From: Sisyra terminalis | Taxonomy: Eukaryota; Arthropoda; Insecta; Neuroptera; Sisyridae | Length of the DNA: 64,000 nucleotides | Direction: 5' to 3' | Assembly: GCA_958496175.1 (NCBI GenBank) | Contig: OY292275.1 | Location: 15,252,001 to 15,316,000, forward strand | In this document: piece by piece, positions 1-11,199 of the stretch | How the letters are laid out: the number at the start of each line of letters is the position of its first letter | How positions within the stretch are numbered: the stretch's first letter is position 1 | Translations under genes and position numbers: made by a program | The notes under the pieces: model-generated | What the model saw: only the letters and a program-made list of their open reading frames with translations | What the model was told of the DNA's origin: nothing | Database searches by the model: none

Positions 1-970
1 TGGAAAATATGTAAGTGGGACATTTTTTTGGAAAATACGATTATTTGAAAATGCTTCAATTTGAGCTTTTTTTTCAAACGGAGTTTTCACGGTAATATAT
101 GAGCAAAGTAAATTTTCTTTTAAATCTCTTGAATTTCAAAATCACATCAATTAATAACGTAAAAAATTGAATATTTATAGAAAAGGTCTCAGTGTCAAGC
201 ACGTCAGCACTACATAGAGGGTTTCTTTGGAAAAATTGCGAACGACATCTTATTTTCCTCTCAAATTACTCGAACTACAAGAAAGCAAACAAATATTCTG
301 TAGTTATAATTAAAATAATAATAAATAAGGTTTTCTATTCAAACAAAGGATTATTTTTGTACCTTCCTTCGCCTAAATTCTTCAGCAAAGTAACACTGAA
401 CAATAAAGCTCTAATAACTCAACACACACGCCCATCAAGTTAGCACTTCACTTTTGAAATTTTTTAATATAACTACGTAATATTTTGTCGCTTTCTTGTA
501 GTTCGAGAAATTTGAAAGGAAAATAAGATGTCGCTTGCATATTTTCCAGAAAAATTCTATGTAGTGCTTGACGTTTAGAGCTTTTCTATATATATTCAAA
601 TATCTTCTTTTTTTACGTTACTAATTGGCGTAATTTTGTGGTTCCAGAGATTTAAAAGAAAATATTTATTGCTCACATATTTTCCATGAAAACTCCGTTT
701 AAAAGAAAAGTTAGAATTGAAGCATTTTCAAAACATTGTATTTTGCGGAAAATATTTGCACCAGAGAAATCCTATGTAGTACTAGCTTGACGTTTAGAGC
801 TTATCTATAAATATTCAAATATCGATTTTTTTAAGGCAATTCGTTGGTGTGAATTTGCGTCTCGAAAGATTTAAAAGAAAAACAAATGTCGGTTGCATAT
901 TTTCGGTGGAAAGTCCATTTAATGGAAAAGCTTAATTTGAACCATTTTCAAAATATTAGATTTTCTTAAA
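1..970. repeat. Inverted plus tandem repeat block, unit about 220 bp
   Basis: Positions 1-295 return in reverse complement at about 487-755, around a spacer of about 190 bp. The 487-755 unit is followed head to tail by a more diverged copy at 755-970. Shared landmarks are the phrases TATGTAGTGCTTGACGTTTAG and GCATATTTTC and a stretch resembling AAACTCCGTTTAA. This could be the edge of a satellite array or a fold-back element; the window edge cuts it. The 83-codon frame at 192-443 lies across arm and spacer and is probably not a gene. Confidence 0.7.
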
Positions 971-1433
971 CATAATAAAATTCTTCGTTCATTAATTATT
1001 CTTATAATCTCTTTCAAATGTCAAAAAACATTTCAAGAAAATGTTATTTTTCAAAAGATACGGAACTGATTTCGTATAAAAGTAAAAAAAAAATAATTTC
1101 CAAAGAAAATTGGAAAAACGATTTGAATGTGAAGGACAAACATAATAAAAACATTATTGAATATTCGACATGCAGAATCAAAGGTCATAGTATTTGTATT
1201 GCAAAGTTTTTAAATCTTTTTATCTGAAACAAGAAATATACATTTCTAACATGCCGTAATATTATGTAAATGAAGGATAGATTGAATAATTGCATCGTTA
1301 TTAGGCTGTATGATGTATTGACAAGGTCTATTAATTTTTTTCTAAATATGATATACCAAGTACTGCACATATAATAAAAGTTATCTAAATGAAAAGCAAG
1401 GATTTCCGTTGAAAAAAAACATCGATAGGTTAA
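971..1433. other. No gene recognised
   Basis: AT-rich DNA between two repeat elements. The short frames on both strands have no recognisable motif and no splice context. Confidence 0.5.
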
Positions 1434-1932
1434 ATATATAATTTTATTTATTTTTAGTAGGATAGTGGACATGAAAGGATATAGATCCATATACTAATTA
1501 TTAATTTTAGACGTTTGATTTTACGTCAAATTTAGTTTATAAGTACAGTATACAAACCATGATTAGTATCGTTGCCTTTTAAAAATGTTTTAATTACCAC
1601 GATTTTAACTAATTTTATAAATAATTAATTTTAATGTAAATAAATGTTAACATATAAAAATTTTAATTTAAAAGAAGTTTGTAATGTATATGTGCGATAA
1701 AGAAAACAATTTCAATGTTATTGTGATGTATATTGTGTACTTCATATTAACGTAATTTAACAATCAGTAATGTTTGAAAGATTCTGTAATACATGTGTTT
1801 GTATGATTTTAGAAGCCTGATGAAGCTCTAATAAAAGACCGAAACGTGTCGCTAAATTAATAATTAGTAAATGGATCTACATCCTTTCATGTCCACTATC
1901 CTACTAAAAATAAATCAAATTATGTAAATTAT
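1434..1932. mobile_element. Non-autonomous inverted-repeat element, about 500 bp
   Basis: About 60-75 bp at each end are near-perfect reverse complements, including TAGTAGGATAGTGGACATG on the left and its complement on the right. The interior has no ORF. Near the right arm (1812-1850) lies the phrase CTGATGAAG followed by GACCGAAACGTG. A related phrase recurs inside the 5,661-6,622 element. No target-site duplication was resolved. This is most simply a MITE or fold-back element. Confidence 0.7.
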
Positions 1933-4779
1933 GGACACAACCAATTTATCGTTAAATATATAGAATATAGAATATAAATTTATAGAATATAAATTTGTAG
2001 AACACTAATTATTAGACTAAAAGTAAGTAGAAGTTTATAACGTGATAAATTGTTTCGGAGAAATTTATTTATTCCAATTTCACATTTTTGAAAATTCTTC
2101 TCTTTCCAAATATGCTTATAACTTTTTCAGATCATAGTACTTTAAGTGTATCAGGATTTGAATCCACAACCTAAAGATTATATGGGAGCCACCACTTCGT
2201 GACTCAATTTGTGTCCCATCTTAATTATTGTACCTCAAATGATCTTCAATCTCTCTACAAGAAATTATAAAGCACATAATACTTTAGCTTCTAAAGTTCG
2301 ATACTTTTAAATATGATCCACAATCTCAGAAAACTCTATTGCATTACAATTGCACAAAAAAATTAGAATTCTACGAATGAATCAGTAAGGTCACTGACTG
2401 ATGATTAACCATCTCGAAGCCGGTGACATCTGGGTGGCTGATTAAATTTCATATCCTTCACACACTTCTAGATCAAAACACCGTGGGACGAGATCAAATG
2501 AATGATGAAAAGGAAACAGAAAGAAATAGACTCTCATATCAAATCCTCCATTGCTTCGATTAAATTTACAATTTCCTTCAACAGTCTATAACTTAATGCC
2601 TTATTTTTCCTCGACAAATATCATGAAATATAGACATTATAAGCCCATAAAAAACGTTAATTATAATCTCAATCATTAGTCTCAACGTATTTGATTGGAA
2701 AAAAGCATCGGTATTATATTTAACGTAAAATTAAAAGAAAAACGCCACGAAAAGAGATCTCATAAAATGATGCTTTAAATGTCAACGAGATCATCTAAAT
2801 GTGATGATTTTTCTCAACCAATTACTTTTGAATCGCATCATCAGTGTTGTCGTCATCGTCAATGTCTTTCCTAGTCACTATTAAGATCAAAAGGTGTCAG
2901 AGTACATGCCACTTTGGACACTAATAAAAACAAAAAGGCTTCAAGCCGCTATAAGTAGTTATATATATTCATACTATTCTGCATGGCATATAAACACCAA
3001 ACTATCCAGCAAAGGATGGAACAGTAATAATTTTTCTTCGTCATCTCTTGTGTCGGTCTTATGCAAAACATACAAACAACTAGAATTGTAAATAAATGTA
3101 TATCACATAAATCAATCACAACTACTATAAATTAAATCCAATCACATGAAAAAATCGTTATTTATGAACTAAGAAAATCTTTTCAAATGTAAATTTTCAC
3201 TAGCTCTCTTATTACTTTTCATTTAATTTCTACAAAGCAAAAAAGACAACAAAAACTCGTTAACCTTTTGACTGATCTCTTTGAAATCTGTGGGAAGTGA
3301 TTTAATTTAATAAATTTAAAAAAAAATGTAATTGGAAATCAATTCCGCTTTTTTTTCACACATCATTATAAAATATTTACTTTAGGCAAGCTTTTTGAGT
3401 CATCGAAATCCAACCATTTTACCTACGTTTCGTTTTAAGATTTATTCCTGGAAACTTTTGTGGTCCGTTCGTTTTACTTCCCATAAATTTTCTCGATAAA
3501 TATTGCACCCATATAAATGTTGGCGTAACAGCGGCTCTTGACCTTATGCTTGCCCAGAATGCCAGGAAGATTGAAGGACTCACCCATTTTCATCCCGTCG
3601 GGAGTCCCTAACGCAAGCTTTACGTCCGACAGAATAAAGGGAGGCAAATTCATCATCATTATTAAAACAAGACATTAAAATTTATCACGCAGGTTCCATA
3701 AACGTTGCATGGGTTTCAAAGAGACAAAATGAATTTTCAAAAATAAATTGAGGATAACTGTTTTTTTGTTTGTCTTAAATTAGGGATAATTAAATGTTCA
3801 TTTGCTGTCCCCTGTCTAGTTGCTACCCCCTGTGTGGTTGTTTGATGTTAATGGTGGTACTTTCGTTATTAAATGGTTGTATGATGTGTGGTGTTCGAGA
3901 GGGGCCACACCAAAGACCGCTCCCTGAGAAAATCGATCGAATAACATTGGAAAAGTAAATGTTGTCTGATGAATGAGGGGTGGAAACTATAAATTTTAAA
4001 GGGGATTCATTGAGAAAAAAATTGTTGGTGAAGTATAAATTTCATCCGCTTTACATCAATTTATTAAGATAACCACTGGCAATTTCACCTACCACTGAAT
4101 CGATAAACGTTATTTAAAAAAAACCGTAATTTATCTTTATTTAAAATTAGATTTTTTATTTATTTAAACTTATTAATTTATTAAAAAATAAAGGTTTTTT
4201 TTTAATGTTGTAAATTAACACAGAGTTGTAAAGCTACTTTAACAGCCTAATACTATAGTGTGAATATTAAACAATGTTCAGGAATAGGCACATTTTTAAT
4301 TATTTACCAATTAACGTTAAAACTCAGAAGATCAAAAGTACGATTTTAAAACTGTCTGAATAACTGATGATGAATATAAAACATATAGTTGGAGTTTATT
4401 GCTATACTTTACAAACCAACCCTTATTTTTCTAGGGAGTGTTTAGTTTGGGTACGATTTGGGGAATAAATAAAAAGGGAACTTGATATTTGCAATTCTAA
4501 AAGCTAAATAATGCCAATTCTGTTGTGGTAATATTGGAAAAAAGTTGCCTTACTTAATATTCAGAAATAGGAATTATTCCAACAATGTTTTGATTTTATG
4601 TTTATCGTTTTCCTTTATATGAAAGATTAACTTCTATGAAAATGATAACGATATTAAAATTATTGAGTAGGTACACTTTTGGCAGCCCAATTGGTATTGG
4701 ATGCACCAATTTTGTACTGCAGTAAAGACATTTTAGTCATAATTGTATACTAATAAACTATTAATGAAAAAGTCTACAC
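1933..4779. other. AT-rich stretch, one possible exon, otherwise nothing recognised
   Basis: Apart from the candidate exon at 3474-3659, I see no coding signal, RNA gene or clear repeat. A short GC-richer patch at about 3790-3930 is unexplained. Confidence 0.4.
3474..3659 (-). CDS. Possible exon or gene fragment, product unknown
   Basis: A 61-codon frame whose base composition is clearly GC-richer than its surroundings. It reads like protein (phrases LPPFILSDVKLALGTPDG and KVKSRCYANIYMGAIF) but I recognise no family. A strong donor-like GGGTGAGTCC lies inside it after the residues MKM, so a real exon might end there. No convincing partner exon was found. It could equally be a relic of a mobile element. 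Confidence 0.2.
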   Translation of the reverse strand: MMMNLPPFILSDVKLALGTPDGMKMGESFNLPGILGKHKVKSRCYANIYMGAIFIEKIYGK

Positions 4780-5165
4780 AGGGTAGTGTTTTTGGATCAA
4801 CGTGTGTTTTTGGCGGAAACATTTTGACGATAATATTTACGGACAACACTGCGATCCGTATGTAGGTCCAAGCCCATAGATCGCTACTAGGGATCATTCT
4901 TATAAGGATAAATAAATGAATCAGTAAAAGGATGGAGAATCAGGCTGAATGAGACTAAAATTAAGTTTGTTAAGTTTACTTTGAGGAAGAATTCTTGCGG
5001 AACCATTAAGATAAGGTATCTAGGCCTCCACTGGAAGATCCATATTAACAAGAAGATCGCTCAGAACACAGCACTGGATGATGCACCGTAGGATCGCCTG
5101 GATGACAGGCAAAAAGTGTCCGTTAAGTCAGCCATCCAAGGGGATGCTCGTTTCGCATTATAAGT
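4780..5165 (+). pseudogene. Jockey-like LINE reverse transcriptase fragment
   Basis: Translation shows pieces of the RT palm and thumb of Jockey-clade LINEs in the right order: GSVFG (family GSVLGP), FTDNTAI at 4831-4858 (family FADDTAI, the catalytic YADD-type box), then WRIRLNETKIKFVKFTLR and KIRYLGLHWKIHINKKIAQN. These match the usual order of helix, 'KYLGL' and 'HI..K' blocks. Residues are missing between the GSV and FTDN blocks, and frames shift near the end. The first aspartate of the YADD box is T and the second is N-shifted, so it is inactive. No ends, poly(A) or target duplication were seen. Confidence 0.75.
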
Positions 5166-5262
5166 GGTAAAAAGTAATTTCGAATAATAAAATTTGTCAT
5201 TAGGGAAATTTAACGTTCTTATGTCAATTGCTCTTCATCAATATCGTGCTGATTTTTCCACA

Positions 5263-5298
5263 ATTTTATATCCCTTTTTATATCCCTTTTATATCCCT
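5263..5298. repeat. Short tandem repeat, unit TTTTATATCCC
   Basis: About three imperfect copies of an 11-bp unit. Confidence 0.8.
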
Positions 5299-5715
5299 AC
5301 AATTGTACTGTACTATTGTTCGAGTATCACTAGTACCATATAGTGAATTCCATTTGTTAATAAAAATATTTATTTTTATCGATTTTTTATATGTATTATC
5401 AAATTTTACAGAATATTTGATATTTTTGATCAAATTAATCTTGGAAATATCAAAAAATTCTTTTACCGATAGTTAATAGTAGCAAGCATCCGCGATATTA
5501 ACAAAATATTATTTTTAATGTTGAATACCTACGATATTGATATAATCATCCCTTCTTTATCCAGTTTTCATATACAAAACTAAAAGTTGCTTTCTATAAA
5601 CAACTACTACACCAAATTTCTATATTAATAGATGATAAAATTCAGATTTCAGCTTTTATTAAATAAGAAGACAATTCAGGTTGTTTAAGATCGGTTTTTT
5701 TATTTAATATTTTTT

Positions 5716-5848
5716 AATTGGTAAAAATATTCAGAGAACTAGGATCAAATAATAATCAGTCAAAACTATTTATTACATGTGCGACGTTTAATAAATAGTT
5801 TTGACTGATTCTTATTTGATCCTAGTCCTCTGATTATTTTTACCAATT
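5716..5848. repeat. 133-bp near-perfect hairpin
   Basis: Arms 5716-5775 and 5789-5848 pair over about 60 bp with a 13-nt loop. One arm starts AATTGGTAAAAATATTC. The insert extends to about 5,891 and is flanked by the repeated phrase AATATTTTTTAA, which could be a target duplication. If transcribed, this would fold into a long RNA hairpin. Confidence 0.8.
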
Positions 5849-5963
5849 TATCATCATCGAGGATCTGAAACTCTACAATAATATTTTTTAATATTCAAAT
5901 TAGCTACGTTTCGTTTCGTACCGTAACTTTATCAGGCTTCTTGAATCACAAAAAATATAATAG

Positions 5964-6415
5964 TGTAACGTGACGTGTCAAAACTGTATTGAGATGGCGT
6001 TATTCGTTCTTTTAATTTCTTTTGGAAATAAATAATCACTTTCACACTTAACAATCACTTTATTATTAAACTTGTATACACTTTTTATTACACAATCACG
6101 CTTGTCAAAACAATCACTTAAATGACAACAATCACTTTTAAATCAAATACACTAATAATCGCTTTGTTGTAACGGAAATTCACAACTGAATTTCTATACA
6201 GAACTGTGAACTGGCTTGACTGAGCGCCTTATATACCCGCAACCCAACATTCTAGAATATACTCCAATATTCACCAACGTTCCACCACCTACAAGATGTT
6301 TCTAGAACAATCTATATGTACATTCGTATTGGTAGGAGAGAGATAGAAGTCACTCAGCAAATCACGTGCCAGCTCGGCACAAAGAGAGAGACAGGCGTTG
6401 TCCCTTTCTGTTACA
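5964..6415 (-). mobile_element. Solo LTR, copy 1 (452 bp)
   Basis: The sequence begins TGTAAC and ends GTTACA, with the 4-bp duplication ATAG on both sides, the hallmark of LTR integration. No second LTR or internal retroviral-type coding region is adjacent, so it is a recombination remnant. On the minus strand a TATATAAGG box (about 6228-6237) is followed by CTCAGTC, a plausible initiator, and later by AATAAA-rich sequence with several spaced GTGATTGT repeats, which fixes its orientation. Two TTCTAGAA palindromes (6250-6257, 6300-6307) lie just upstream of the TATA box. A second copy is at 35,281. Confidence 0.85.
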
Positions 6416-6622
6416 ATAGTTTCAAATTAAATTCAATAAAAAAATGTATTTATTACTCAATAAAAAGATTTTTTTATTGAATTTAAATTGAAACTATTAT
6501 ATTTTTTGTGATTTAAGATGCCTAATCAAGTTACGATACGTAACAAAACGTAGCTAATTTGAATATTAAAAAATATTAAATAAAAAAACCGATCTTAAAC
6601 AACCTGAATTGTCTTCTTATTT

Positions 6623-6910
6623 ATATATTAATAAGTTTTTTTTCCCAATTATCGCTCAACTCCAAATAATAATTTAAGCGTGAAGAATAATTTGAAACTT
6701 GGTTACTATGTTGAAAAATGTGCTTTGTTATACTTGATGCGTATGAAGTATAACTAATTAATTAAATCATTTATGGTTTAATTTAGTTTTGATTATTATT
6801 AACAATCCATTTTGAAAGAAAATCTATTTACTTTCAATATTATTAAAGATTACTTTAGTAGGTAAAAAGTTTAAGAAATTAATACAATTATTATTACTTT
6901 TGGTGGTGCA
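6623..6910. other. 5' flank of the group-7-like gene
   Basis: AT-rich, with no clear TATA box or initiator that I would trust. The last few bases before the ATG (GTGGTGCA) resemble the corresponding bases of the minus-strand paralogue (GTGTTGCA). Confidence 0.4.
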
Positions 6911-7940
6911 ATGAAATTTTTAAGTAAGCTTTCAATTCTTTTAATGATACCTTGCATTTGTGATAATAGTTTACTGAGGAGATCAAGGACTAAAAGGTGC
7001 GTTTTTCAAATTGATGACATTACAATCTTTCTTTAGAATTTGAAAAATTAAAAATATTCAAATGAAAACTTAGCAATTTTTAGAATATCATCAATTTTTT
7101 GATTGTTTTACACTTTTAGCAAATTTCTCCCTTATTCTAAGGCAAATGCTTTCTTTGATTGGAACGTGCAAGTAGGGAAAGATTTAATAGACTTTCGTAA
7201 TGTGGACCCTCTTAAATTACCACCGGTTTCCGCTGAGCTTCAAGTAAAATATTTCGTTTTTTTGTTTCTTAAATTTTTAAGTATTTATTCAATTTTAGGC
7301 AATTCAGATTACATTCAACATTGAAATTAGCGATGGTGTGGTTACTGGTATAAAAACCCTACAGCGAAAAGGTAATGCATCAATAATCTACCGTTCAACT
7401 TCAAATGGAAAATTCGTGGACGTTTTAGCCACCATGACAATAAAAAAACTTGATGTTGTTCACACATTACTTTGTTGAAATTTTTACTTTCAAATTTTAA
7501 TGCTTGCAGATTGGTTTTAATTTCATAATTAAAAGTTCTCCTGGACTAACTGAATCGGGAAAAATAACAAGTACTCTTAAGGATTTAAATTTCAAAATGG
7601 GTGCACAATATCATATAATTAGTCAGAAAATGATAATTGATCCATTTAAATTTGATAAAGCTGGGTGAGAATTATTATTTTACTTATAAGTTTATAAATA
7701 TAAATATTTTATTATACTTTTTATAAGTATTTAATTGAACAAACTTTTAGGGAGCTTGATGTGGAATTTTCAGATACCATGATGAAATGGTTTTACAACA
7801 TCTTCATTGAATGGTACAAAACAAAAATATATAAATTAATTATTGATAAAGTGAATAATGCTATAACGGAAAACATTAATGAATTCAATAAAAACAATAG
7901 TGCCTTTTTAATAAGCAGAGGTGGGAAATTTCCAAAATAG
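6911..7940 (+). CDS. Secreted group-7-allergen-like protein, copy A (5 exons)
   Basis: Exons that I place at 6911-6996, 7120-7243, 7299-7457, 7510-7664 and 7751-7940 join in frame into 237 residues, all with GT-AG introns (gtgcgt, gtaaaa, gttcac, gtgaga donors). The N-terminus MKFLSKLSILLMIPCIC looks like a signal peptide. The phrase VDPLKLPPVS, the strand ISDGVVTGIKTLQRKGNASI and the C-terminal helix DTMMKWFYNIFIEWYKTKIY resemble the mite group-7 allergen family, which has a BPI/JHBP-like elongated lipid-binding fold. The length suits that family, and few cysteines are present, unlike typical juvenile-hormone-binding proteins. I infer extracellular carriage of a hydrophobic ligand, which is unproven. 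A convergent paralogue lies at 11,476-12,490. Expression cannot be judged. Confidence 0.65.
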
Positions 7941-8097
7941 AAGTATTTGAAATACAAAATATCTACTTTCAGTTTGTATTTAAATACATTTTAAAAAAAA
8001 TGTTTTTACTAAAACATCTTTAAAAATATATTTTTTATTTGCAAAATAAAAATACTTTTTGATATTTTTTTTAATTGTTCCTAACCGTTGCGCTATA

Positions 8098-9717
8098 TTT
8101 AGGGAAAGAGTGGCATGAAAGAGCCAGTTTTGAAAAAGGTGCCAAATAATATAAAAGGTAATAGATAATTAAAAAAAGTAGTATTATAAATAATTGTTTA
8201 TTCATTTATGTATGAAATGGCTTTATTTTTTTTTAAAATTAATGATATTTTAAGAATTGCAGCCATTTATAAACTCAAAGTAATTTGACTCTTTCATAAC
8301 ACATAGGCATTGAAAAAGCCACCCAAAGTTTTGAAAGAGCCAAGTTCTTATAACAAGACTGAAATTGTATATTAACAAATATAAGTATTTCTTTTTAAAC
8401 TTTGAGATATAATTTTATATCTGATATAATAATATAACGTTTTAGATAAAATAACTCTGATAAAACATTAACTTTAATCTAAGAAATTCGTAAAGAGTAG
8501 CCATTTGAGATCAATCATTGCAAACTGACTAGATAGGATGTTTTTATTACAGACTATTACCTATTCTTTTGTAAGAAAACTAAAACTAAGTTAAATAATT
8601 TAAAAAAAACCTTTAAAAACATTTTTGGCAAAAAAAAAGATATTTTCATATATAAAATATATTTTGAAAGCTGATAAATATGCGTCTTTCACAAATTGTA
8701 CAACATGGTAAATAGTCACTGTTTTACCAGAATTTGACAACATCCACTCATTTATAGTAATTCTATATCTACTTTTGAAGGGACCATATACTGCAACATC
8801 AAGGGGCTGTAACTTATGACTACAATGGGGTGGAAAAGTAACTATTATAATAGAGTTTTCTCTAGCAAATTGAACCATCTTGAGATTGACATGTGAACTA
8901 TGATTGTCCATGACGATTAATGCTGGATTTTCTCTAGAAGGCTTCACATGCACTACAAAATGTTGTAGAGTAATAGTAATGTGTTTTGTAAGTCCGTAGC
9001 ACATTTTAGATGCAGTTTTCAAATAATCTGCTAACAAACTCTCTTGTTCTACAGTAAAAATGCGCTTATTACCTATGTTAGGATTATGCTTGTATGAAAT
9101 GGCATTAGATAATTTAACTTTCTTAACTATTTTAGCTAAGTAAGCCCTTGAAATATTAAATAAAAGGGCAGTTTTATTAATTGACTGTTCTTTCTCGATC
9201 ACATCACAAACAGCTTCCTCTATTGTTGAAGCTGTGGGTCTTTTACGTTTTTTTTGGTATTATTAGTTCAGATGCCATCGTTGCTTAAAGTAAAAATATC
9301 TATTTTAATTAAGTAAACAATAAAATAACTAAATTGTATATATATATAATACATAAATATAGGCCTTCTGAAGAAGAATGAAAAATAGGTCTTGAAAGAG
9401 CCAGTCATGAAAGAGTTGGCTTTTTCATCACACTGCAGCTCGGCTCTTTCAAAACATATTCTCTTAATGAATGTAACCTCGGAAATTCGTATAAAATCAA
9501 AGATTTGGCGGCAAAATATATATGTTTTTAGAAGGCCTAATATATTAATCAAAGGATAGTATAATCGCGTTACTGTTTGTTTTGTACATATAGGCGTCAG
9601 AAAACAAATAAAATGAACTCAAAAACTTACTTCTTGACAACAAAATTTTCAATACTTCATATTAGAGCCGTTTATTTTCAGTGAACTAACAAATTTTATG
9701 TGGGCGACAACTAGGTC
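8098..9717 (-). mobile_element. Degenerate pogo-like DNA transposon
   Basis: The insertion splits a SINE that is uninterrupted in the paralogous arm, which sets its limits. It contains a broken pogo/jerky-type transposase (8600-9278, minus strand) and many short subterminal repeats of the type TGAAAGAGCC (for example about 8112, 8325, 9390, 9402, 9430), likely old transposase-binding sites. Inverted copies of AGAAGGCCTA-like sequence lie at about 9358 and 9525. Exact terminal repeats and the TA duplication were not resolved, and part of the SINE is missing, so a deletion accompanied or followed insertion. Confidence 0.6.
8600..9278 (-). pseudogene. Pogo/Tigger-like transposase, frameshifted and internally deleted
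   Basis: An ATG at 9278 gives MASELIIPKK. A one-base excess in an A run then breaks the frame, which resumes as KRKRPTASTIEEAVCDVIEK and NISRAYLAKIVKKVK, a helix-turn-helix of the pipsqueak type used by pogo-like transposases. After KMCYGLTKHI the protein jumps to the catalytic core: ALIVMDNHSSH (second aspartate) and FPPHCSHKLQPLDVAVYGPF (third aspartate), the DDE_1 signature. The segment with the first aspartate is absent. At about 200 codons it is under half the usual length, so it cannot be active. It lies inside one arm of the inverted duplication. Confidence 0.8.
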
Positions 9718-9719
9718 GT

Positions 9720-9786
9720 CAGTATACCAGTTTTGACACCTGTACCACTTGACCGCCAGTAGGTTTGATAAAATTTATCAACTGTA
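9720..9786 (-). repeat. SINE head fragment
   Basis: Reverse complement of the 5' part of the SINE at 11,200, including the box-A-like phrase CTGGCGGTCAAGTGG. Its 3' end is the 20-odd bases at about 8,076-8,098, separated by the pogo-like insertion. Confidence 0.65.
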
Positions 9787-10589
9787 AATTAATGTGGCAA
9801 AGAATAGTTTTTTTTAATCTCTTTTGCAACCAAAAGCAATCTTGATTTGAATGATGTGAACTATTCTGTAGTGTTCTGCTTTTGACCATAAAATCCTTAC
9901 CAACTTTACCTTTTACCTATTCAAGATATTATTAAATCTACTATGTAGATCCTAACTCTTATTTCTATGAAATTACAAAATTAATTTTATTTTTTCTTCC
10001 TAATACAAATATGAACAACAAATAGTGGTGGAATGTTTGACGGTTACGAAAGGTATAAAATGAAAATAAGTAAAGGAAAGTCAAAAATCATCAGAATATT
10101 AAAGTGAGAAACACCTTTGCAAATCAACAAGAAACAATGAAGATGTTTAATACAATCATAGCAAAACAAGCACAAATCAATTATTATATTTCAATATTTT
10201 ATCTCTAAAATGTTAGCAGTTCGAAAATTTTACCGTCTCTCAAGTCGTGCCGCTCTAGGTCCGGGCTTCATGGATCTAGACTTTAATCCATCACAGTATG
10301 TATCTATTAAATAGTTATCCTAAAGATATGTTCTATCTACCTGAAAGGAAAATTATCAGTTAAAAGTCTAGGGCAGGGCTTCCCAACCTTTTTTTTTCTG
10401 ATAGAACCCTTACTAAAGCTATAACGGATCATGAAACTGTTGCCATACATATACCTGTTGTAAACTAGATTAGTAGTAATATATATATTTTAGACAAACT
10501 GATATCAGTGTTGATATCGGTCTTGATATCAGAGTATTAACATAGTGACGATTGAAGGGAGAGGGGAAAAATCTCCTGGCGCTGATATT
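9787..10589. other. Spacer of the inverted duplication
   Basis: Mostly unassigned. A 34-codon frame at 10210-10314 (+) contains RLSSRAALGPGFMDLDFNPS, is GC-richer than its surroundings and ends beside a GTATCT donor-like site. I do not recognise it. Confidence 0.35.
10376..10436. mobile_element. Possible hAT terminal repeat remnant
   Basis: CAGGGCTTCCCAACCTTTTT resembles the common hAT end CAGTGGTTCCCAACC. No partner with an 8-bp duplication could be assigned. Confidence 0.3.
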
Positions 10590-11160
10590 AGAGAGGCCCA
10601 ATGCCGTCAAAATAAGATAAAGTTTTTAAATAGGATCGTTCTTCTTAAATAGGATTGTTCTATAAGGAATATTGCGTCCCAGCTTTGTTTCTAGTTCCAA
10701 TTAGTCAGATCTGCTTTTGATATAAATTTCAGCATACCATCAATTGGATCGTTGTGTATGTTTCCCAGCTTATATTCGGGTAGACCAGGAGAGTTGTGAT
10801 GACTTTTGGTCTTAACTGGACTGTTAAATAGTACGTGATCAAGCACTTGATTCTTTATTATTTTCTACAGTTTCGAGATGTTTCCTTAAATTTCAGTGTC
10901 CTGTTATTAGACCTAACAGCATTGTGATGTTCCTTTTTTATTATAATTGACCTCCTGAGAAATTATTCCCGGCTTTTGTTTGTTCATGTTGAGTCCATTC
11001 GGTTATTTGATTGAGTGTTGTATATATATATCAGTAGTCCTTTAGCCGGTTCTGGATCCATAAATGGCATTCTTATATCTGCTTTTTCAAGTTAGTCTGC
11101 CCCCTCGTCACTTTTGATATCAGAGTATTCCGACACCCAAGTAAGTGTTACCTTGTTGGA
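10590..11160 (-). pseudogene. Jockey-like LINE RNase H fragment
   Basis: On the minus strand the translation contains KVTLTWVSEYSDIKSDEGAD, the degraded RNase H phrase 'V.L.WVPGH.GI.GNE.AD', followed by IRMPFMDPEPANGL, the degraded 'GPEPA.GL' block. The rest has several stops. It lies in the spacer of the inverted duplication and is oriented like the LINE relic at 13,420. Confidence 0.65.
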
Positions 11161-11199
11161 TGTTACCAGCAGCATGAGACCAGTTGACAAATTTTATCA

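Larger units (their letters stand above)
5661..6622. mobile_element. Fold-back element carrying two nested insertions
   Basis: The outer arms, about 5,661-5,960 and 6,480-6,622, are reverse complements (for example AAGACAATTCAGGTTGTTT on the left). Once the two insertions are removed (hairpin block about 5,716-5,891; solo LTR 5,964-6,415), the arms pair almost continuously around a short AT-rich centre near 6,455. The insertions date the fold-back as the oldest of the three. It carries no ORF. Confidence 0.75.

Noticed and set aside
2385..2470. Second tRNA-like SINE
   Set aside because: A- and B-box-like words are present but too close together and in poor match.
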